Numbered from the stretch's first letter, positions 24,769 to 35,148 are shown. The stretch is 64,000 nucleotides of DNA from Rhodospirillaceae bacterium (GCA_018666155.1 JABJAH010000063.1:1-64000); one strand, 5' to 3'. A program made the numbers and translations. Notes: generated from the letters alone by a model not told the origin.

Positions 24769-26178
24769 ATGTTTGACGGTCTGTCACAACGCCTTGGCTC
24801 AGTCTTCGACGCCCTCACCAAACGGGGCGCGCTGAAGGAAGATGACGTCCGCGCCGCGATGCGCGAAGTCCGCGTTGCGTTGCTTGAGGCCGATGTCGCC
24901 CTACCCGTGGTTAAGGACTTCATCGAAAAGGCGACCGCGAAAGCCGTCGGTGAACAGGTTATTCGTTCGGTCACGCCAGGTCAGATGGTCATTAAGATTG
25001 TCCACGACTGCATGGTCGAGATGCTCTCGGGTGACGATGAGTCTGCGTCTGAGCTCAATCTCCGGGCTGCACCACCCGTACCGTTCCTGATGGTCGGCCT
25101 GCAAGGCTCTGGTAAAACCACGACCACGGCCAAGATTGCGCGCCATCTTCAGACTAAAGAAAAAAAGCGCGTGCTGATGGCGTCCTTGGACATCTATCGC
25201 CCAGCCGCGATGGAGCAATTGGCGGCTCTTGGGCAGCAGGCTGATGTCATCACCTTGCCCATCGTCGCTGGCCAGAAGCCAGTGGATATTGCTAAGCGGG
25301 CGATGGATGAAGGCCGCAAAGGCGGCTTTGACGTTGTTGTGCTTGATACCGCCGGCCGCACGACCATCGATCAAGCGTTGATGGACGAGGTGGCTCAAAT
25401 CCGCGACGCCGTTTCACCGGTTGAGACGTTGCTCGTCGCTGATGCCATGACCGGTCAGGATGCCGTTGCGACTGCAACTGCGTTCCAAGAAAAAGTTGGC
25501 ATCACCGGTATCGCGTTAACGCGGGTTGATGGTGACGCGCGCGGTGGTGCTGCGTTGTCGATGCGTGCCGTTACCGGCGTGCCAATTAAGGTTATGGGTG
25601 TCGGTGAAAAGACTGACGCCATGGAAGGCTTCCACGCCGAACGGATCGCCGGCCGCATTCTCGGTATGGGCGACGTCGTTGGTCTGGTTGAAAAGGCCGC
25701 CGAAAACGTTGACGAAGAAGAAGCCGAGCGGCTGGCCAAGCGTATGATGGCAGGCCAGTTCGATCTCAATGATCTGCTGTCTCAATTGCGCCAGCTGCAG
25801 AAGATGGGTGACATGAAGGGCCTGCTCGGAATGTTGCCGGGCATGGGCAAGATGGCCAAGCAAATCAAGCAGGCTGATGTCGATCCCAAAATGATCAAAC
25901 GCCAGGAAGCGATGTTGCTGTCGATGACGCCCAATGAGCGCCGCCAGCCCGCACTGATCAAGGCGTCACGTAAGAAACGCATCGCCTCCGGATCGGGAAT
26001 GGCGGTGCAAGACGTCAACCGGTTGCTTAAGCAGTATCAGCAGATGGCGACGGTGATGAAGCAGATGAAGAAGAAGGGTCTCGCTGGACTGTTCTCTGGC
26101 GGCGGTATGCCAGGGGCGGGTCTCGGTGGAGGCCTCCCTGGTGGACTACCGCAAGGCCTTCCATTCCGGGGGCGTTAA
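24769..26178 (+). CDS. ffh: Signal recognition particle protein Ffh (SRP54)
   Basis: This 469-residue GTPase binds signal sequences and 4.5S RNA. The N and G domains show GLQGSGKTTTTAKIA, LDTAGRTTID and TRVDGDARGGAAL; the methionine-rich M domain (residues of about 300-450) includes GMGKMAKQIKQ and the RNA-binding segment RKKRIASGSGM. A Gly-rich tail closes the protein. It is the first gene of the ffh-rpsP-rimM-trmD-rplS cluster, an arrangement found in many alphaproteobacteria. Confidence 0.96.
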   Translation: MFDGLSQRLGSVFDALTKRGALKEDDVRAAMREVRVALLEADVALPVVKDFIEKATAKAVGEQVIRSVTPGQMVIKIVHDCMVEMLSGDDESASELNLRAAPPVPFLMVGLQGSGKTTTTAKIARHLQTKEKKRVLMASLDIYRPAAMEQLAALGQQADVITLPIVAGQKPVDIAKRAMDEGRKGGFDVVVLDTAGRTTIDQALMDEVAQIRDAVSPVETLLVADAMTGQDAVATATAFQEKVGITGIALTRVDGDARGGAALSMRAVTGVPIKVMGVGEKTDAMEGFHAERIAGRILGMGDVVGLVEKAAENVDEEEAERLAKRMMAGQFDLNDLLSQLRQLQKMGDMKGLLGMLPGMGKMAKQIKQADVDPKMIKRQEAMLLSMTPNERRQPALIKASRKKRIASGSGMAVQDVNRLLKQYQQMATVMKQMKKKGLAGLFSGGGMPGAGLGGGLPGGLPQGLPFRGR

Positions 26179-26234
26179 CCGAACATGCAACAGAAACACT
26201 TTAAACAAACGTCGAACAACAAGGAGCAAGACAT

Positions 26235-26756
26235 ATGAGTCTTCGTATTCGTTTATCCCGGGGTGGGGCTAAGAAGCGCCCGTACTACCGGATCGTTGTG
26301 GCTGATAGCCGTTCACCGCGCGATGGCCGCTTTATTGAAAGGCTTGGCGCCTACAATCCTGTGCTGCCGAGTGATCATGCGGATCGCGTTATTCTTAAGG
26401 AAGAACGCATTCGTCATTGGCTCGGTCTTGGCGCGCTGCCGAGCACACGGGTTCATCGCTTCCTTGCCAAGGCTGGCATTCTCGATGCGCTGCCCATTCC
26501 CGAGCAGACCAAGCAAAACAAGCCCAAGGCCAAAGCCGTGGAACGTCTGCGCGAAGCTGAAGAAGCAGCCAAGTCTGCTGCCGAAGCCGCTGCTGCTGAA
26601 GCCGCAGCGCCGACTCCTGCGCCTGAGCCTGAAGCCCCTGCAGAAGAAGCTGCCGCTGAAGACGCACCCGCTGAGGACGCGCCGGCCGCAGAAGCTCCCG
26701 CAGAAGAGGCTCCTGCAGAAGATGCGGCGGCTGCTGAGGAAAAAGCAGACGCATAA
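26235..26756 (+). CDS. rpsP: 30S ribosomal protein S16 with long acidic tail
   Basis: Residues 1-80 are a normal S16: [24 protein letters not shown] and the later [20 protein letters not shown]. The 173-residue total is about twice the usual bacterial length because of a C-terminal tail of about 75 residues made almost only of Ala, Glu and Pro, with some Asp. Such tails are known on alphaproteobacterial S16 and are probably disordered. The ribosome site AAGGAG lies upstream. The gene is 56 bases after ffh and 14 before rimM. Confidence 0.95.
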   Translation: MSLRIRLSRGGAKKRPYYRIVVADSRSPRDGRFIERLGAYNPVLPSDHADRVILKEERIRHWLGLGALPSTRVHRFLAKAGILDALPIPEQTKQNKPKAKAVERLREAEEAAKSAAEAAAAEAAAPTPAPEPEAPAEEAAAEDAPAEDAPAAEAPAEEAPAEDAAAAEEKADA

Positions 26757-26773
26757 TGTCTGGGTCGTGAGTG

Positions 26774-27316
26774 ATGTCCTTGGGCGACACACGGGTCTGT
26801 CTTGGAGTGATTGTTGGTGCGCGCGGCCTTAAGGGCGATGTCCGTATCAAGAGTTTCACCGCTGATCCGAAAGATGTCGCAGCCTATGGGCCACTCATGA
26901 CCGAAGATGGGGCGACGCTGGCGCTTAAGATTACCGGTGAAGCCAAGGGTGTGGTGGTTGGCCGCATCAAAGGCGTTGAGGATCGCACCGGGGTCGACGC
27001 GTTAAAGGGACTAAAGCTCTACGTGGAACGCGATGCGCTTCCAAACACGGGCGATGAAGAAGAGTTTTATCATGCCGATCTTGTCGGCATTATGGTGGTG
27101 GATGAAACAGGTAAAGAATGCGGAACAGTGAGTGCCATTTACGATTTCGGAGCGGGCGACATGGTCGACCTGCGTCTGCCGAATGGGCGCACGGTGCTGG
27201 TGCCGTTCACGTCGGCGGCCGTGCCGACGGTGGACATCCCCGCCGGGCAGATGATCGTTATGGCATCGGCCCTGGCCGCAGCGGAAGACGAGCCGTCTCA
27301 GGACGATGCGCCATGA
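26774..27316 (+). CDS. rimM: Ribosome maturation factor RimM
   Basis: RimM helps mature the 30S head domain and binds S19. The 180-residue protein opens with [22 protein letters not shown], the family signature, and has a PRC-barrel C-terminal half ([12 protein letters not shown], then [16 protein letters not shown]). The ATG at 26774 or the GTG one codon earlier may be the start. The stop overlaps the trmD start by four bases. Confidence 0.93.
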   Translation: MSLGDTRVCLGVIVGARGLKGDVRIKSFTADPKDVAAYGPLMTEDGATLALKITGEAKGVVVGRIKGVEDRTGVDALKGLKLYVERDALPNTGDEEEFYHADLVGIMVVDETGKECGTVSAIYDFGAGDMVDLRLPNGRTVLVPFTSAAVPTVDIPAGQMIVMASALAAAEDEPSQDDAP

Positions 27317-28032
27317 CCCGGACCACGCCGTTTCAAGCCTCTGTTTTGACCCTTTTCCCGGAAATGTTTCCCGGACCGCTGGGCGCATCTCTGGCTGGTA
27401 AGGCCGCGGATGAGGGTCTGTGGGGCCTGGAAACTGTAGACATTCGGGACTTTGCGCGCGATAAACACCGCTCCGTCGACGACACTCCTTTTGGGGGCGG
27501 CGCCGGCATGGTGATGCGGCCCGACGTTATTGATGCCGCGCTTCATCAGGCCCATTCCGACGGCCGGCCGTTGATTTATTTAACCCCGCGCGGACGCTTG
27601 TTTGATCAGGCTATGGCGCGGTCTTTGGCTAAGGCTGACGGGGTGACCTTGCTCTGTGGACGCTACGAAGGTGTCGACGAGAGGGTCATTGAAGCCTGGG
27701 ATATGGATGAAGTCAGCGTTGGTGACTTTGTTCTGTCCGGTGGTGAAGCGGCGGCGATTACGGTTCTCGACGCGGTTGTCCGGCTGCTCCCCGGTGTCAT
27801 GGGGAGCGCTGACTCGCTGACGGAGGAAAGTTTCGAAACGGGGATATTGGAATATCCCCACTACACGCGACCAGAAGAATGGAACGGTCGTACGGTGCCC
27901 GAGGTTTTACGATCCGGTCACCACAAGAATATTGAAACCTGGCGTCAGGACCAGGCTGAAACGATAACTCGCACGCGGCGGCCAGATCTTTGGGATCAGC
28001 ACGTCGCGTCAGGCACGAACAAGAAAGGTTGA
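27313..28032 (+). CDS. trmD: tRNA (guanine37-N1)-methyltransferase TrmD
   Basis: TrmD methylates G37 in tRNAs that read CUN, CCN and CGG codons, using a SPOUT-class trefoil knot. The 239-residue protein shows [13 protein letters not shown] at the start, [13 protein letters not shown] in the middle, [12 protein letters not shown] and [14 protein letters not shown] in the knot. The start at 27313 forms an ATGA overlap with rimM, so translation is coupled; a long upstream extension of the frame is not coding. Confidence 0.96.
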   Translation: MTRTTPFQASVLTLFPEMFPGPLGASLAGKAADEGLWGLETVDIRDFARDKHRSVDDTPFGGGAGMVMRPDVIDAALHQAHSDGRPLIYLTPRGRLFDQAMARSLAKADGVTLLCGRYEGVDERVIEAWDMDEVSVGDFVLSGGEAAAITVLDAVVRLLPGVMGSADSLTEESFETGILEYPHYTRPEEWNGRTVPEVLRSGHHKNIETWRQDQAETITRTRRPDLWDQHVASGTNKKG

Positions 28033-28037
28033 GGACA

Positions 28038-28463
28038 ATGAATACGATCCAGCAACTCGAGCAGGAGCAAATTGCTCTGCTGACCGAAGGCAAAAACATT
28101 CCCGACTTCACCCCCGGCGATACTGTTCGGGTGCATGTTAAGGTGAAGGAAGGTCAACGCGAGCGTATCCAGGCCTACGAAGGCGTTTGTATCGCGCGCA
28201 AGAACTCTGGCCTGAATTCAGCATTCACCGTGCGGAAGATTTCTTTCGGCGAAGGTGTCGAGCGGGTGTTCCCACTCTACGCGCCAATCATCGATCACAT
28301 CGAGTTGGTTCGCCACGGTCGTGTGCGTCGCGCCAAGCTCTATTACTTGCGCAGTCGCCGCGGTAAATCTGCTCGTATCGCGGAAGATGCCGCAGCGGTG
28401 CAAAAAGAGCGCGAAGCCAATAAGGCAGCGAAGGCCGCGAAGGCCGAGGCCGCAAAAGCCTAA
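28038..28463 (+). CDS. rplS: 50S ribosomal protein L19
   Basis: L19 sits at the subunit interface of the ribosome. The 141-residue product has the full L19 core ([52 protein letters not shown]) and an Ala/Lys-rich tail of about 25 residues ([13 protein letters not shown]) beyond the usual end. The start at 28038 has GAGGA upstream. It closes the ribosomal/tRNA part of the operon; leuC begins 42 bases later. Confidence 0.96.
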   Translation: MNTIQQLEQEQIALLTEGKNIPDFTPGDTVRVHVKVKEGQRERIQAYEGVCIARKNSGLNSAFTVRKISFGEGVERVFPLYAPIIDHIELVRHGRVRRAKLYYLRSRRGKSARIAEDAAAVQKEREANKAAKAAKAEAAKA

Positions 28464-28505
28464 CACCGACCGCTCTGGTCTGGTTTCTCTACTGGGTGCT
28501 TTGAT

Positions 28506-29921
28506 ATGGCTCAGCCGCGTACGTTGTATGACAAGCTGTGGGACAGCCACGCCGTCCATCAGGACGCCGGTGGCGGGACCCTCATTTATATTGATCTGCA
28601 TCTGACCCACGAGGTCACGACGCCGCAGGCCTATGAAGGTTTGCGGCTGGCGAACCGGCGGATGCATCGCACCGATAAAACCATCGCGGTGCCCGATCAC
28701 AACGTCCCGAGCACGCCGGATCGAATGGAAAAGATCGAAGATCCGGAAAGCCGTTTGCAGTTGGAAACGCTGAAAACGAACAGCGAAGATTTTGGCGTCG
28801 AGTACATCCCCATGGATGATATCCGCCAGGGTATCGTGCACATCATCGGACCAGAACAAGGGCTTACCCAACCCGGTAAAACCATCGTCTGCGGTGACAG
28901 TCACACTGCGACGCACGGTGCGTTCGGGGCGTTGGCTTTTGGTATCGGTACGTCGGACGTCGAACACACATTAGCGACCCAGACTTTGTCGATGCAAAAA
29001 TCAAAGAACATGTTGGTTCGGGTTGACGGCAAGTTGCCCGTCGGCACCACGTCCAAGGATCTTATTCTCGCGATCATCGGCCGCATTGGCACGGCTGGCG
29101 GCACGGGGCACGTGATCGAATATCAAGGTGAAGCGTTTACCAGCCTGTCCATGGAAGGGCGGATGACGGTTTGCAACATGACCATCGAGGGCGGTGCTCG
29201 TGCCGGTCTGATTGCACCCGACGAAAAAACCTTTGAATACCTAAAAGGCAAACCGCGCTCACCTAAGAGTAATGCTTGGGAAGCAGCCGTCGCCTTTTGG
29301 AAGACTCTTAAGACTGATGACGACGCCAAGTTTGACAAGGAAGTCATCATCAAGGCCGAAGATATTATTCCCCACGTGACATGGGGAACGTCTCCGGAAG
29401 ATGTGTTGCCGATCACGGCGTCAGTGCCGAATCCGAACGGTATGACCGATCCCAACAAGAAGTCGGGCACGGAACGATCCCTCAAGTATATGGGCTTGGA
29501 GGCGGATACGCCCCTCGATGGCATTCCCGTCGATAAGGTGTTCATCGGCTCGTGCACCAATGGCCGCATTGAAGACCTTCGGGCGGCTGCATCTGTGATC
29601 AAAGGCCATAAGGTGGCGGACACAGTGCAAATGTTGGTCGTGCCGGGCTCAGGTCTGGTCAAGTATCAGGCTGAGGAAGAAGGCCTTGATGAAATTTTCT
29701 TGGCCGCCGGCGCGGAGTGGCGCGAGCCCAGCTGTTCCATGTGTCTCGGCATGAACCCCGATATTTTGCAGCCCGGCGAACGATGCGCCTCCACATCAAA
29801 CCGTAATTTCGAAGGCCGCCAAGGTCGTGGCGGACGCACGCACTTGCTGAGTCCGGAAATGGCAGCAGCAGCCGCTGTGACCGGCCACCTCACCGACGTG
29901 CGCAAGGTGGTGTCCCAGTGA
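28506..29921 (+). CDS. leuC: 3-isopropylmalate dehydratase large subunit
   Basis: LeuC with LeuD isomerises 2-isopropylmalate to 3-isopropylmalate by way of a 4Fe-4S cluster. Cluster ligands are in [13 protein letters not shown] and [10 protein letters not shown]; early motifs such as [13 protein letters not shown] and [20 protein letters not shown] are typical. The 471-residue length is normal. A small gene overlaps the stop by four bases and separates leuC from leuD. leuCDB follow the rplS cluster and may form their own transcript. Confidence 0.96.
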   Translation: MAQPRTLYDKLWDSHAVHQDAGGGTLIYIDLHLTHEVTTPQAYEGLRLANRRMHRTDKTIAVPDHNVPSTPDRMEKIEDPESRLQLETLKTNSEDFGVEYIPMDDIRQGIVHIIGPEQGLTQPGKTIVCGDSHTATHGAFGALAFGIGTSDVEHTLATQTLSMQKSKNMLVRVDGKLPVGTTSKDLILAIIGRIGTAGGTGHVIEYQGEAFTSLSMEGRMTVCNMTIEGGARAGLIAPDEKTFEYLKGKPRSPKSNAWEAAVAFWKTLKTDDDAKFDKEVIIKAEDIIPHVTWGTSPEDVLPITASVPNPNGMTDPNKKSGTERSLKYMGLEADTPLDGIPVDKVFIGSCTNGRIEDLRAAASVIKGHKVADTVQMLVVPGSGLVKYQAEEEGLDEIFLAAGAEWREPSCSMCLGMNPDILQPGERCASTSNRNFEGRQGRGGRTHLLSPEMAAAAAVTGHLTDVRKVVSQ

Positions 29922-30115
29922 AACGCTTTCTCGAATGGGCAAACGCTGGCGATGCAATTCACGTTGACGTCGATGCGTTGTGGCGTAAAGCGGTCGATGA
30001 CGGTCGCGATGTCAGCATCCGCGTAAAGCGGTCTCTCTCATCAGATATTCTCAGTGATATGGGTGAGTTGGCTATCCTCTCTGCGATGGCACGTGGTAAA
30101 GGAAAAAAAGGGTAA
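29918..30115 (+). CDS. Small protein translationally coupled between leuC and leuD
   Basis: The 65-residue frame starts at a GTG that overlaps the leuC stop (GTGA), behind AAGGTGG, and ends three bases before leuD, so it fills the gap exactly. The product [22 protein letters not shown] onwards is mixed alpha/beta-like, with a [16 protein letters not shown] helix and a basic RGKGKKG end. I do not recognise a family. Its tight placement and ribosome site argue for real coding. A role in LeuCD assembly or regulation would be a guess. Confidence 0.7.
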   Translation: MKRFLEWANAGDAIHVDVDALWRKAVDDGRDVSIRVKRSLSSDILSDMGELAILSAMARGKGKKG

Positions 30116-30118
30116 GAC

Positions 30119-30721
30119 ATGGATAAGTTTACAGTTCTCACCGGCGTCGCCGCGGCTTTGCCTATGGTCAATATCGACACCGACATGATCATGCCTAAGC
30201 AGTTTCTTAAAACCATCAAGCGCACCGGCCTCGGCACGGCTGCATTCTTTGATATGCGCTATGACGAATCGGAAGCCGAGCGTCCTGAATTCATCCTGAA
30301 CCAAGCGCCCTATCGTCAATCTAAAATACTACTGGCCGGACGAAACTTTGGTTGTGGCTCGTCGCGCGAGCACGCTCCCTGGGGTCTGCTGGATTTCGGC
30401 TTTCGCTGCATGATTGCGCCGAGCTTCGCCGACATTTTTTATAACAACTGTTTCAAGAACGGCATTCTTTGCGTCACGTTGCCGGAAGAGCAGGTTGAAG
30501 CGCTCACGGCACAGGCCGATGGCAGCGACTTCACCGTTGATCTTGATAAATTGGAAATCACGGCGCCCGATGGATCGGTAACGACGTTCGAGTTAGACCC
30601 GACGCGCCGCCACAATATGCTGAATGGTCTCGATGATATCGCGCTCACTCTGGAGCACCTCGACAAAATTAAAACATTCGAAGCCAAGCAGCAGGCGGAA
30701 CAGCCCTGGCTCTACACTTAA
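30119..30721 (+). CDS. leuD: 3-isopropylmalate dehydratase small subunit
   Basis: The 200-residue swivelling subunit of isopropylmalate isomerase: [23 protein letters not shown] near the start and [21 protein letters not shown], the substrate-binding signature. It is fed by the overlapping small gene and is followed by leuB after 17 bases. Length and motifs are normal. Confidence 0.96.
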   Translation: MDKFTVLTGVAAALPMVNIDTDMIMPKQFLKTIKRTGLGTAAFFDMRYDESEAERPEFILNQAPYRQSKILLAGRNFGCGSSREHAPWGLLDFGFRCMIAPSFADIFYNNCFKNGILCVTLPEEQVEALTAQADGSDFTVDLDKLEITAPDGSVTTFELDPTRRHNMLNGLDDIALTLEHLDKIKTFEAKQQAEQPWLYT

Positions 30722-30738
30722 GCGTCCAGGGCAAAGCC

Positions 30739-31848
30739 ATGACCACGAAGAAAATTCTCGTTCTTGCCGGCGATTGCATCGGCCCAGAAGTGATGGTTCA
30801 AGCACGCCGCGTGCTGGCCTGGTTCAATGAAACGGGCGCGGCTTCTTTTGAAATGGAAGATGGCCTCGTCGGCGGTGCATCGTTTGACGCGAACGGCACG
30901 CCCCTGACAGACGAAACAATTAGATTAGCGATGGCTGCCGACGCAGTTCTATTTGGGTCCATTGGTGGGCCAAAGTGGGATGGCGTCGATTATGATCTGC
31001 GCCCTGAGAACGGGTTGCTGCGATTGCGCAAGGCGATGGGTTTGTTTGCCAACTTGCGTCCGGCCATTGTTTTTGATGCCCTTGCGGGTGCGTCGTCACT
31101 CAAGACTGATCTGGTCAAAGGGTTGGACATTATGATTGTCCGCGAATTGATTGGCGGCATCTATTTCGGTGAGCCTCGCGGAATCGAAGAATTACCCAAC
31201 GGCCACCAGCGCGGATACAACACCCAAGCCTACGAGACCGATGAAATCCTGCGCATCGCTCACGTCGCTTTTGATTTGGCGCGCAAACGAGATAGCCGTG
31301 TGTGTTCGGTCGACAAGGCCAACGTCATGGAAAGCGGCGTGGTTTGGCGTGACGTGACGACAACGTTGCGCGATGAATCCTACACGGACGTCGAGCTCAG
31401 TCACATGTTTGTCGACAATTGCGCGATGCAATTGGTGCGGACGCCCAAGCAGTTTGATGTCATCCTGACGGACAATCTGTTCGGTGACATTCTTTCGGAC
31501 TTAGCGGCCATGTTGACCGGATCTCTCGGCATGCTGCCATCCGCTAGTTTTGGTGCCGTCGGTGAAGATGGTCGACAACCCGCACTGTATGAGCCGGTTC
31601 ACGGATCTGCGCCTGATATCGCCGGCCAAAACATCGGCAACCCTCTGGCGCAAATACTCTCCACATCAATGATGCTGCGCTACTCGTTCGATATGGCGAA
31701 AGAGGCGGACCTCGTGGAAAATGCGGTCGAGGCGGTGTTGAGTAAAAATATTCGCACCGGCGATATCGCCGCTGACGGTGTCACCACTGTAGGGACGACC
31801 GAGATGGGTGACGCGGTGCTGTCCGAAATGGCGGCGTTGGCCGGTTAA
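30739..31848 (+). CDS. leuB: 3-isopropylmalate dehydrogenase
   Basis: LeuB oxidises and decarboxylates 3-isopropylmalate with NAD to 2-oxoisocaproate, the last step before transamination to leucine. The 369-residue protein has the family substrate loop ([16 protein letters not shown]), the metal-binding [14 protein letters not shown] segment, and the NAD-binding [18 protein letters not shown]. It is the last gene of the leu set, converging on a DUF962 gene with only a three-base gap. Confidence 0.96.
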   Translation: MTTKKILVLAGDCIGPEVMVQARRVLAWFNETGAASFEMEDGLVGGASFDANGTPLTDETIRLAMAADAVLFGSIGGPKWDGVDYDLRPENGLLRLRKAMGLFANLRPAIVFDALAGASSLKTDLVKGLDIMIVRELIGGIYFGEPRGIEELPNGHQRGYNTQAYETDEILRIAHVAFDLARKRDSRVCSVDKANVMESGVVWRDVTTTLRDESYTDVELSHMFVDNCAMQLVRTPKQFDVILTDNLFGDILSDLAAMLTGSLGMLPSASFGAVGEDGRQPALYEPVHGSAPDIAGQNIGNPLAQILSTSMMLRYSFDMAKEADLVENAVEAVLSKNIRTGDIAADGVTTVGTTEMGDAVLSEMAALAG

Positions 31849-31851
31849 GGC

Positions 31852-32178
31852 CTAAGTGATACCGGCTCTCTTTAGGTGCGGCCCTAGGCGCCCCGTGATC
31901 CAAAGTCCGAACATGCGAAAATCACTGATCAAGGACCACCACGGATAGGTGAATGTCGCCGGGCGGTTCTTCTCGACGAAAAAATGACCGATCCAGGCAA
32001 AGCTGTAGCCGGCCAATGGGATGAAAAATAGCAGTCCCGGCTCCACAGCTACGCCAGCCACAAGGCAGCCAAGGGCCGCCGTAGACCCCAGATAATGAAG
32101 CGCCCGTGTCGAGGGTTTCCGGTGTTCCTTAAGGTAATAGGACCAAAACGCGGGATATGTGGTCAGATTTCGAGCCAT
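31852..32178 (-). CDS. Mpo1-like (DUF962) membrane protein
   Basis: From the ATG at 32178 the 108-residue product has the DUF962 signature: FWSYYLKEHRKPSTRALHYLG, two hydrophobic segments and the end segment WIGHFFVEKNRPATFTYPWWSLISD. Yeast Mpo1 of this family is an Fe(II) dioxygenase for 2-hydroxy fatty acids; in bacteria the role is not established. The conserved histidines (EHR, LHYLG, GHFF) are present. It is divergent from asd. Confidence 0.82.
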   Translation of the reverse strand: MARNLTTYPAFWSYYLKEHRKPSTRALHYLGSTAALGCLVAGVAVEPGLLFFIPLAGYSFAWIGHFFVEKNRPATFTYPWWSLISDFRMFGLWITGRLGPHLKRAGIT

Positions 32179-32321
32179 TCTCTGTAATCCAGTCCGCGAC
32201 CCCATCCGCCGCAAGTGTGCAGTTTCTTGTGTTTCACAGGCGTTGGCGGTATTGAAGCGCCCCGAACGCAAGCCCCATTCTGGGAAAATCAAACCACGGG
32301 GCGACAACAGTGAGCAAGAGA

Positions 32322-33386
32322 ATGTTAGACGATCCAAACAGGCGTAAAAACGGTGCGGGTTATACGGTTGCAGTAGTGGGGGCCACCGGCAATGTTGGGC
32401 GCGAGGTTCTGAGTACGCTGTGGGAACGTCAGTTTCCCGTCGAGGAAGTCATTGCACTGGCATCAGCGCGATCCGTTGGCGCTGAAGTCTCCTATGGTGA
32501 AGGCGAAGTTCTGACGGTTCAGGATTTGGCCAAGTTCGATTTCACCGGCGTGGATATCGTCTTATCGTCGCCGGGTGCAAAGGTGTCGGCGGAATACAGC
32601 CCCAAGGCGGCAGCGGCCGGAGCGGTGGTCATCGATAACACCTCTCATTTTCGGATGGATCCCGATGTCCCCTTGATCGTGCCCGAGGTTAACGCTGCGG
32701 CGATCGCCGGATATAAGAAAAAGGGCATCATCGCCAACCCGAATTGCTCGACGATACAAATGGTCGTCGCTTTAAAGCCATTGCACGATGCGTTTGGCAT
32801 TAAGCGCGTAGTGGTTTCGACTTATCAGTCGACGTCCGGCGCCGGCAAGGAAGGCATGGACGAGCTGTTCAATCAGACCAAGGGCATCTACGTCAATCAG
32901 CCCTCGTCGGAAAGCCAAGAGGTTTTCCCAAAGCAGATTGCGTTTAACGTAATTCCGCATATTGATTCATTCATGGACGACGGCGCGACCAAAGAAGAAT
33001 GGAAAATGATGGTCGAGACCAAGAAAATTCTTGGTCCAAAAATCAAGGTCCATGCCAACTGTGCGCGGGTGCCGACCTTCATCGGTCATGCGGAATACGT
33101 GAATATCGAAACCGAAAAGCCGATGGATGACAATGAAGTGCGGGCCATGCTCAAGAAAGCCCCAGGCATCACTGTGGTCGATCATCGGTTGAACGAAGGG
33201 TATGTCACACCGGCAGAAGTGCCTGGCGAAGATTCTGTGTATGTATCCCGCATTCGATCCGACGCCACCGTCGATAACGGGCTGTCGTTTTGGTGTGTTT
33301 CAGACAATCTGCGTAAAGGGGCGGCGTTGAATGCCGTTCAGATTGCAGAGCTGTTGGTACGTAAACACCTCAGCGTTTCTGATTGA
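32322..33386 (+). CDS. asd: Aspartate-semialdehyde dehydrogenase
   Basis: Asd reduces aspartyl phosphate to the semialdehyde for lysine, methionine and threonine synthesis. The NADP-binding VAVVGATGNVGREVL, the catalytic cysteine in NPNCSTIQMV and the QSTSGAGKEGMDEL loop are all there. The start is uncertain between a GTG at 32310 and the ATG at 32322; homologs usually start near the GYTVAVVG segment, and neither start has a strong ribosome site. At about 354 residues the length is normal. Confidence 0.94.
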   Translation: MLDDPNRRKNGAGYTVAVVGATGNVGREVLSTLWERQFPVEEVIALASARSVGAEVSYGEGEVLTVQDLAKFDFTGVDIVLSSPGAKVSAEYSPKAAAAGAVVIDNTSHFRMDPDVPLIVPEVNAAAIAGYKKKGIIANPNCSTIQMVVALKPLHDAFGIKRVVVSTYQSTSGAGKEGMDELFNQTKGIYVNQPSSESQEVFPKQIAFNVIPHIDSFMDDGATKEEWKMMVETKKILGPKIKVHANCARVPTFIGHAEYVNIETEKPMDDNEVRAMLKKAPGITVVDHRLNEGYVTPAEVPGEDSVYVSRIRSDATVDNGLSFWCVSDNLRKGAALNAVQIAELLVRKHLSVSD

Positions 33387-33457
33387 TCCTTCATTACGGC
33401 GGTCGCCGACCGGTGGGCCACCCAGATTATCTTGCGTAGCTGAGAACCGAATCGCCC

Positions 33458-34117
33458 TTAACGGCGGTTTTTCTTGGCTAGTTCTTGTGCCCGGCGAATA
33501 CCGGGAGACACATACTGCTCGGCCGAAGCTGCAGAGCCCGCAACCGTCGGCATAAAGTATTCTGCTTCGATTTCGTCTTGGGTCATTTGGATAGACATAT
33601 CATCCTGGGCGCCTTCTTCTCCGGTGCCCCGTTTGTCTGGCCCGTTGAATGTTTCTTCGCCGCGTCGACGGTCAGGGCCAAAATAGTACTTTGTCTTAAC
33701 GAAGCGCCGCGGTTGCTCGATGATCGCGCGGACACGGCTATATAACGTCCGGGGCGAGATCGGTTTGAGAAGGTATTCGTTTATCCCGGCGTTTCTGGCT
33801 GCCACGATACGGCCGCGTTCGGAGAAACCCGTCAGCATAATAATCGGTATGTACTTTAGTTTATCATTGTTGGATTGCCGCATGGCTTTGACCATGTCGA
33901 TACCACTCATGGGCTCCATGGCCCAGTCCACGATGACAATATCGGGCTCGGATTCCGTGGCGACCTTCAATCCTTCACCGCCATCAGCCGCGTCCAAAAT
34001 GTTCCGAGCGCCCAGTGCAAACAAAATTGTGCGGACGAGCGACCGAATTTGAGCGTGGTCGTCGACCACCAAAAATTTCAGGTTTGTGAGGCCAGGGCCG
34101 CCCCCGGGTGTGGACAT
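33458..34117 (-). CDS. CheY-like response regulator with GPDRRR tail
   Basis: A receiver domain occupies residues of about 12-135, with the canonical acid pair Asp19-Asp20, phospho-acceptor Asp64 (VIVDWAMEP), Thr96 and Lys118 (LLKPIS). The remaining about 80 residues have no known output domain but include YYFGPDRRR and a second GPDKRG; this motif recurs in the degenerate regulator at 61944-62840. The start at 34117 is chosen over a longer frame. It converges on asd. The partner kinase is not in the window. Signalling through protein contact is likely. Confidence 0.85.
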   Translation of the reverse strand: MSTPGGGPGLTNLKFLVVDDHAQIRSLVRTILFALGARNILDAADGGEGLKVATESEPDIVIVDWAMEPMSGIDMVKAMRQSNNDKLKYIPIIMLTGFSERGRIVAARNAGINEYLLKPISPRTLYSRVRAIIEQPRRFVKTKYYFGPDRRRGEETFNGPDKRGTGEEGAQDDMSIQMTQDEIEAEYFMPTVAGSAASAEQYVSPGIRRAQELAKKNRR

Positions 34118-34256
34118 GTCAGTCACTCTTTGCTGAGAAACAGAAAGCAAAGATAGCCTACAGCGAGTTGGCGGTGGCCACTAGCCTTGCCTTGTCTGCG
34201 CAGCAACCCGGCGGTATACCGTCGCCACTTGGAAATGCGTCTTAGGAGCCCGTTAG

Positions 34257-35144
34257 ATGCCCGTCGTTGATCGTCCCCGTCGCAGCGCTTTGTATATGCC
34301 TGCGTCAAATGCGCGCGCGTTGGAAAAAGCCAAAGGGCTTGTCGCCGATATGCTGATCTTCGATCTTGAAGACGCGGTCGCGCCCGATGCGAAAAATGCA
34401 GCCCGTGATGCGGCAGTGGATGCCGTCGACTCTGGCGCTTATGGGCAACGGGAACTATTGATTCGGGCAAACGGCTTGGACACTTCTTGGGCAGTGGGTG
34501 ATCTCCAGGCCATCGCGAAATCGAAATCGAACGGTGTCCTGGTGCCAAAAGTATCAAGCGTCGACGACGTCACTCAGGTTGATGCCATTCTCACCGCAGC
34601 GGGCGCGCCAGCTGATTTTCCGATTTGGGCCATGATGGAAACACCCCGGGGTATTCTCTCGGCTGACTCTATCGCTCAAGCATCACCGCGCCTCGCCGGG
34701 ATGTGTATCGGAACCGCTGACCTCTCAAAGGAACTGCAGTGCGTCCATCCGGCGGACCGTGCACCAATGGTGGTGTCGCTTCAGTTGGTTATTCTCGCCG
34801 CGCGCGCCAACGGTCTGGTTGTGTTGGATGGTGTGCATGTTGAACTCAATGATGCCGAAGGTTTCGAAGCCGCCTGTCGCCAAGGCCGTGATTTGGGTTT
34901 CGATGGCAAAACATTAATCCATCCCAATCAGATTGACGGGGCGAACGCGGCCTACGCGCCCAGTCCCGAAGACATAGAGTATGCGCACCGTCTTATTGCG
35001 GCGTATCAGGAGGCTGAAGCCAAAGGGGCTGGTGTTACGACACTCGACGGCCGTTTGATTGAAGTGCTTCACGTTGCAGAGGCGAAGCGGCTGCTTGCCA
35101 AGGCCGATATGATTTCGGCGCTCTCTCAAAATGCGGTGGCGTAA
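34257..35144 (+). CDS. HpcH/HpaI aldolase/citrate lyase (CitE-like) family protein
   Basis: This 295-residue protein has the CitE-like TIM barrel: RSALYMPASNARALEKAK at the start, MLIFDLEDAVAPDAKNAAR with the metal-binding Asp/Glu, ANGLDTSW with the substrate Arg, WAMMETPRGIL, and DGKTLIHPNQI near the end. Such proteins cleave malyl-, citramalyl- or related CoA esters. The substrate is unknown. An LLM flavoprotein gene starts five bases after its stop, so they are probably co-transcribed. Confidence 0.85.
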   Translation: MPVVDRPRRSALYMPASNARALEKAKGLVADMLIFDLEDAVAPDAKNAARDAAVDAVDSGAYGQRELLIRANGLDTSWAVGDLQAIAKSKSNGVLVPKVSSVDDVTQVDAILTAAGAPADFPIWAMMETPRGILSADSIAQASPRLAGMCIGTADLSKELQCVHPADRAPMVVSLQLVILAARANGLVVLDGVHVELNDAEGFEAACRQGRDLGFDGKTLIHPNQIDGANAAYAPSPEDIEYAHRLIAAYQEAEAKGAGVTTLDGRLIEVLHVAEAKRLLAKADMISALSQNAVA

Positions 35145-35148
35145 CAGT

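Noticed and set aside
33447-33475. Possible terminator after asd (CGCC-GGCG followed by Ts)
   Set aside because: The stem is only four base pairs and overlaps the end of the convergent regulator gene.
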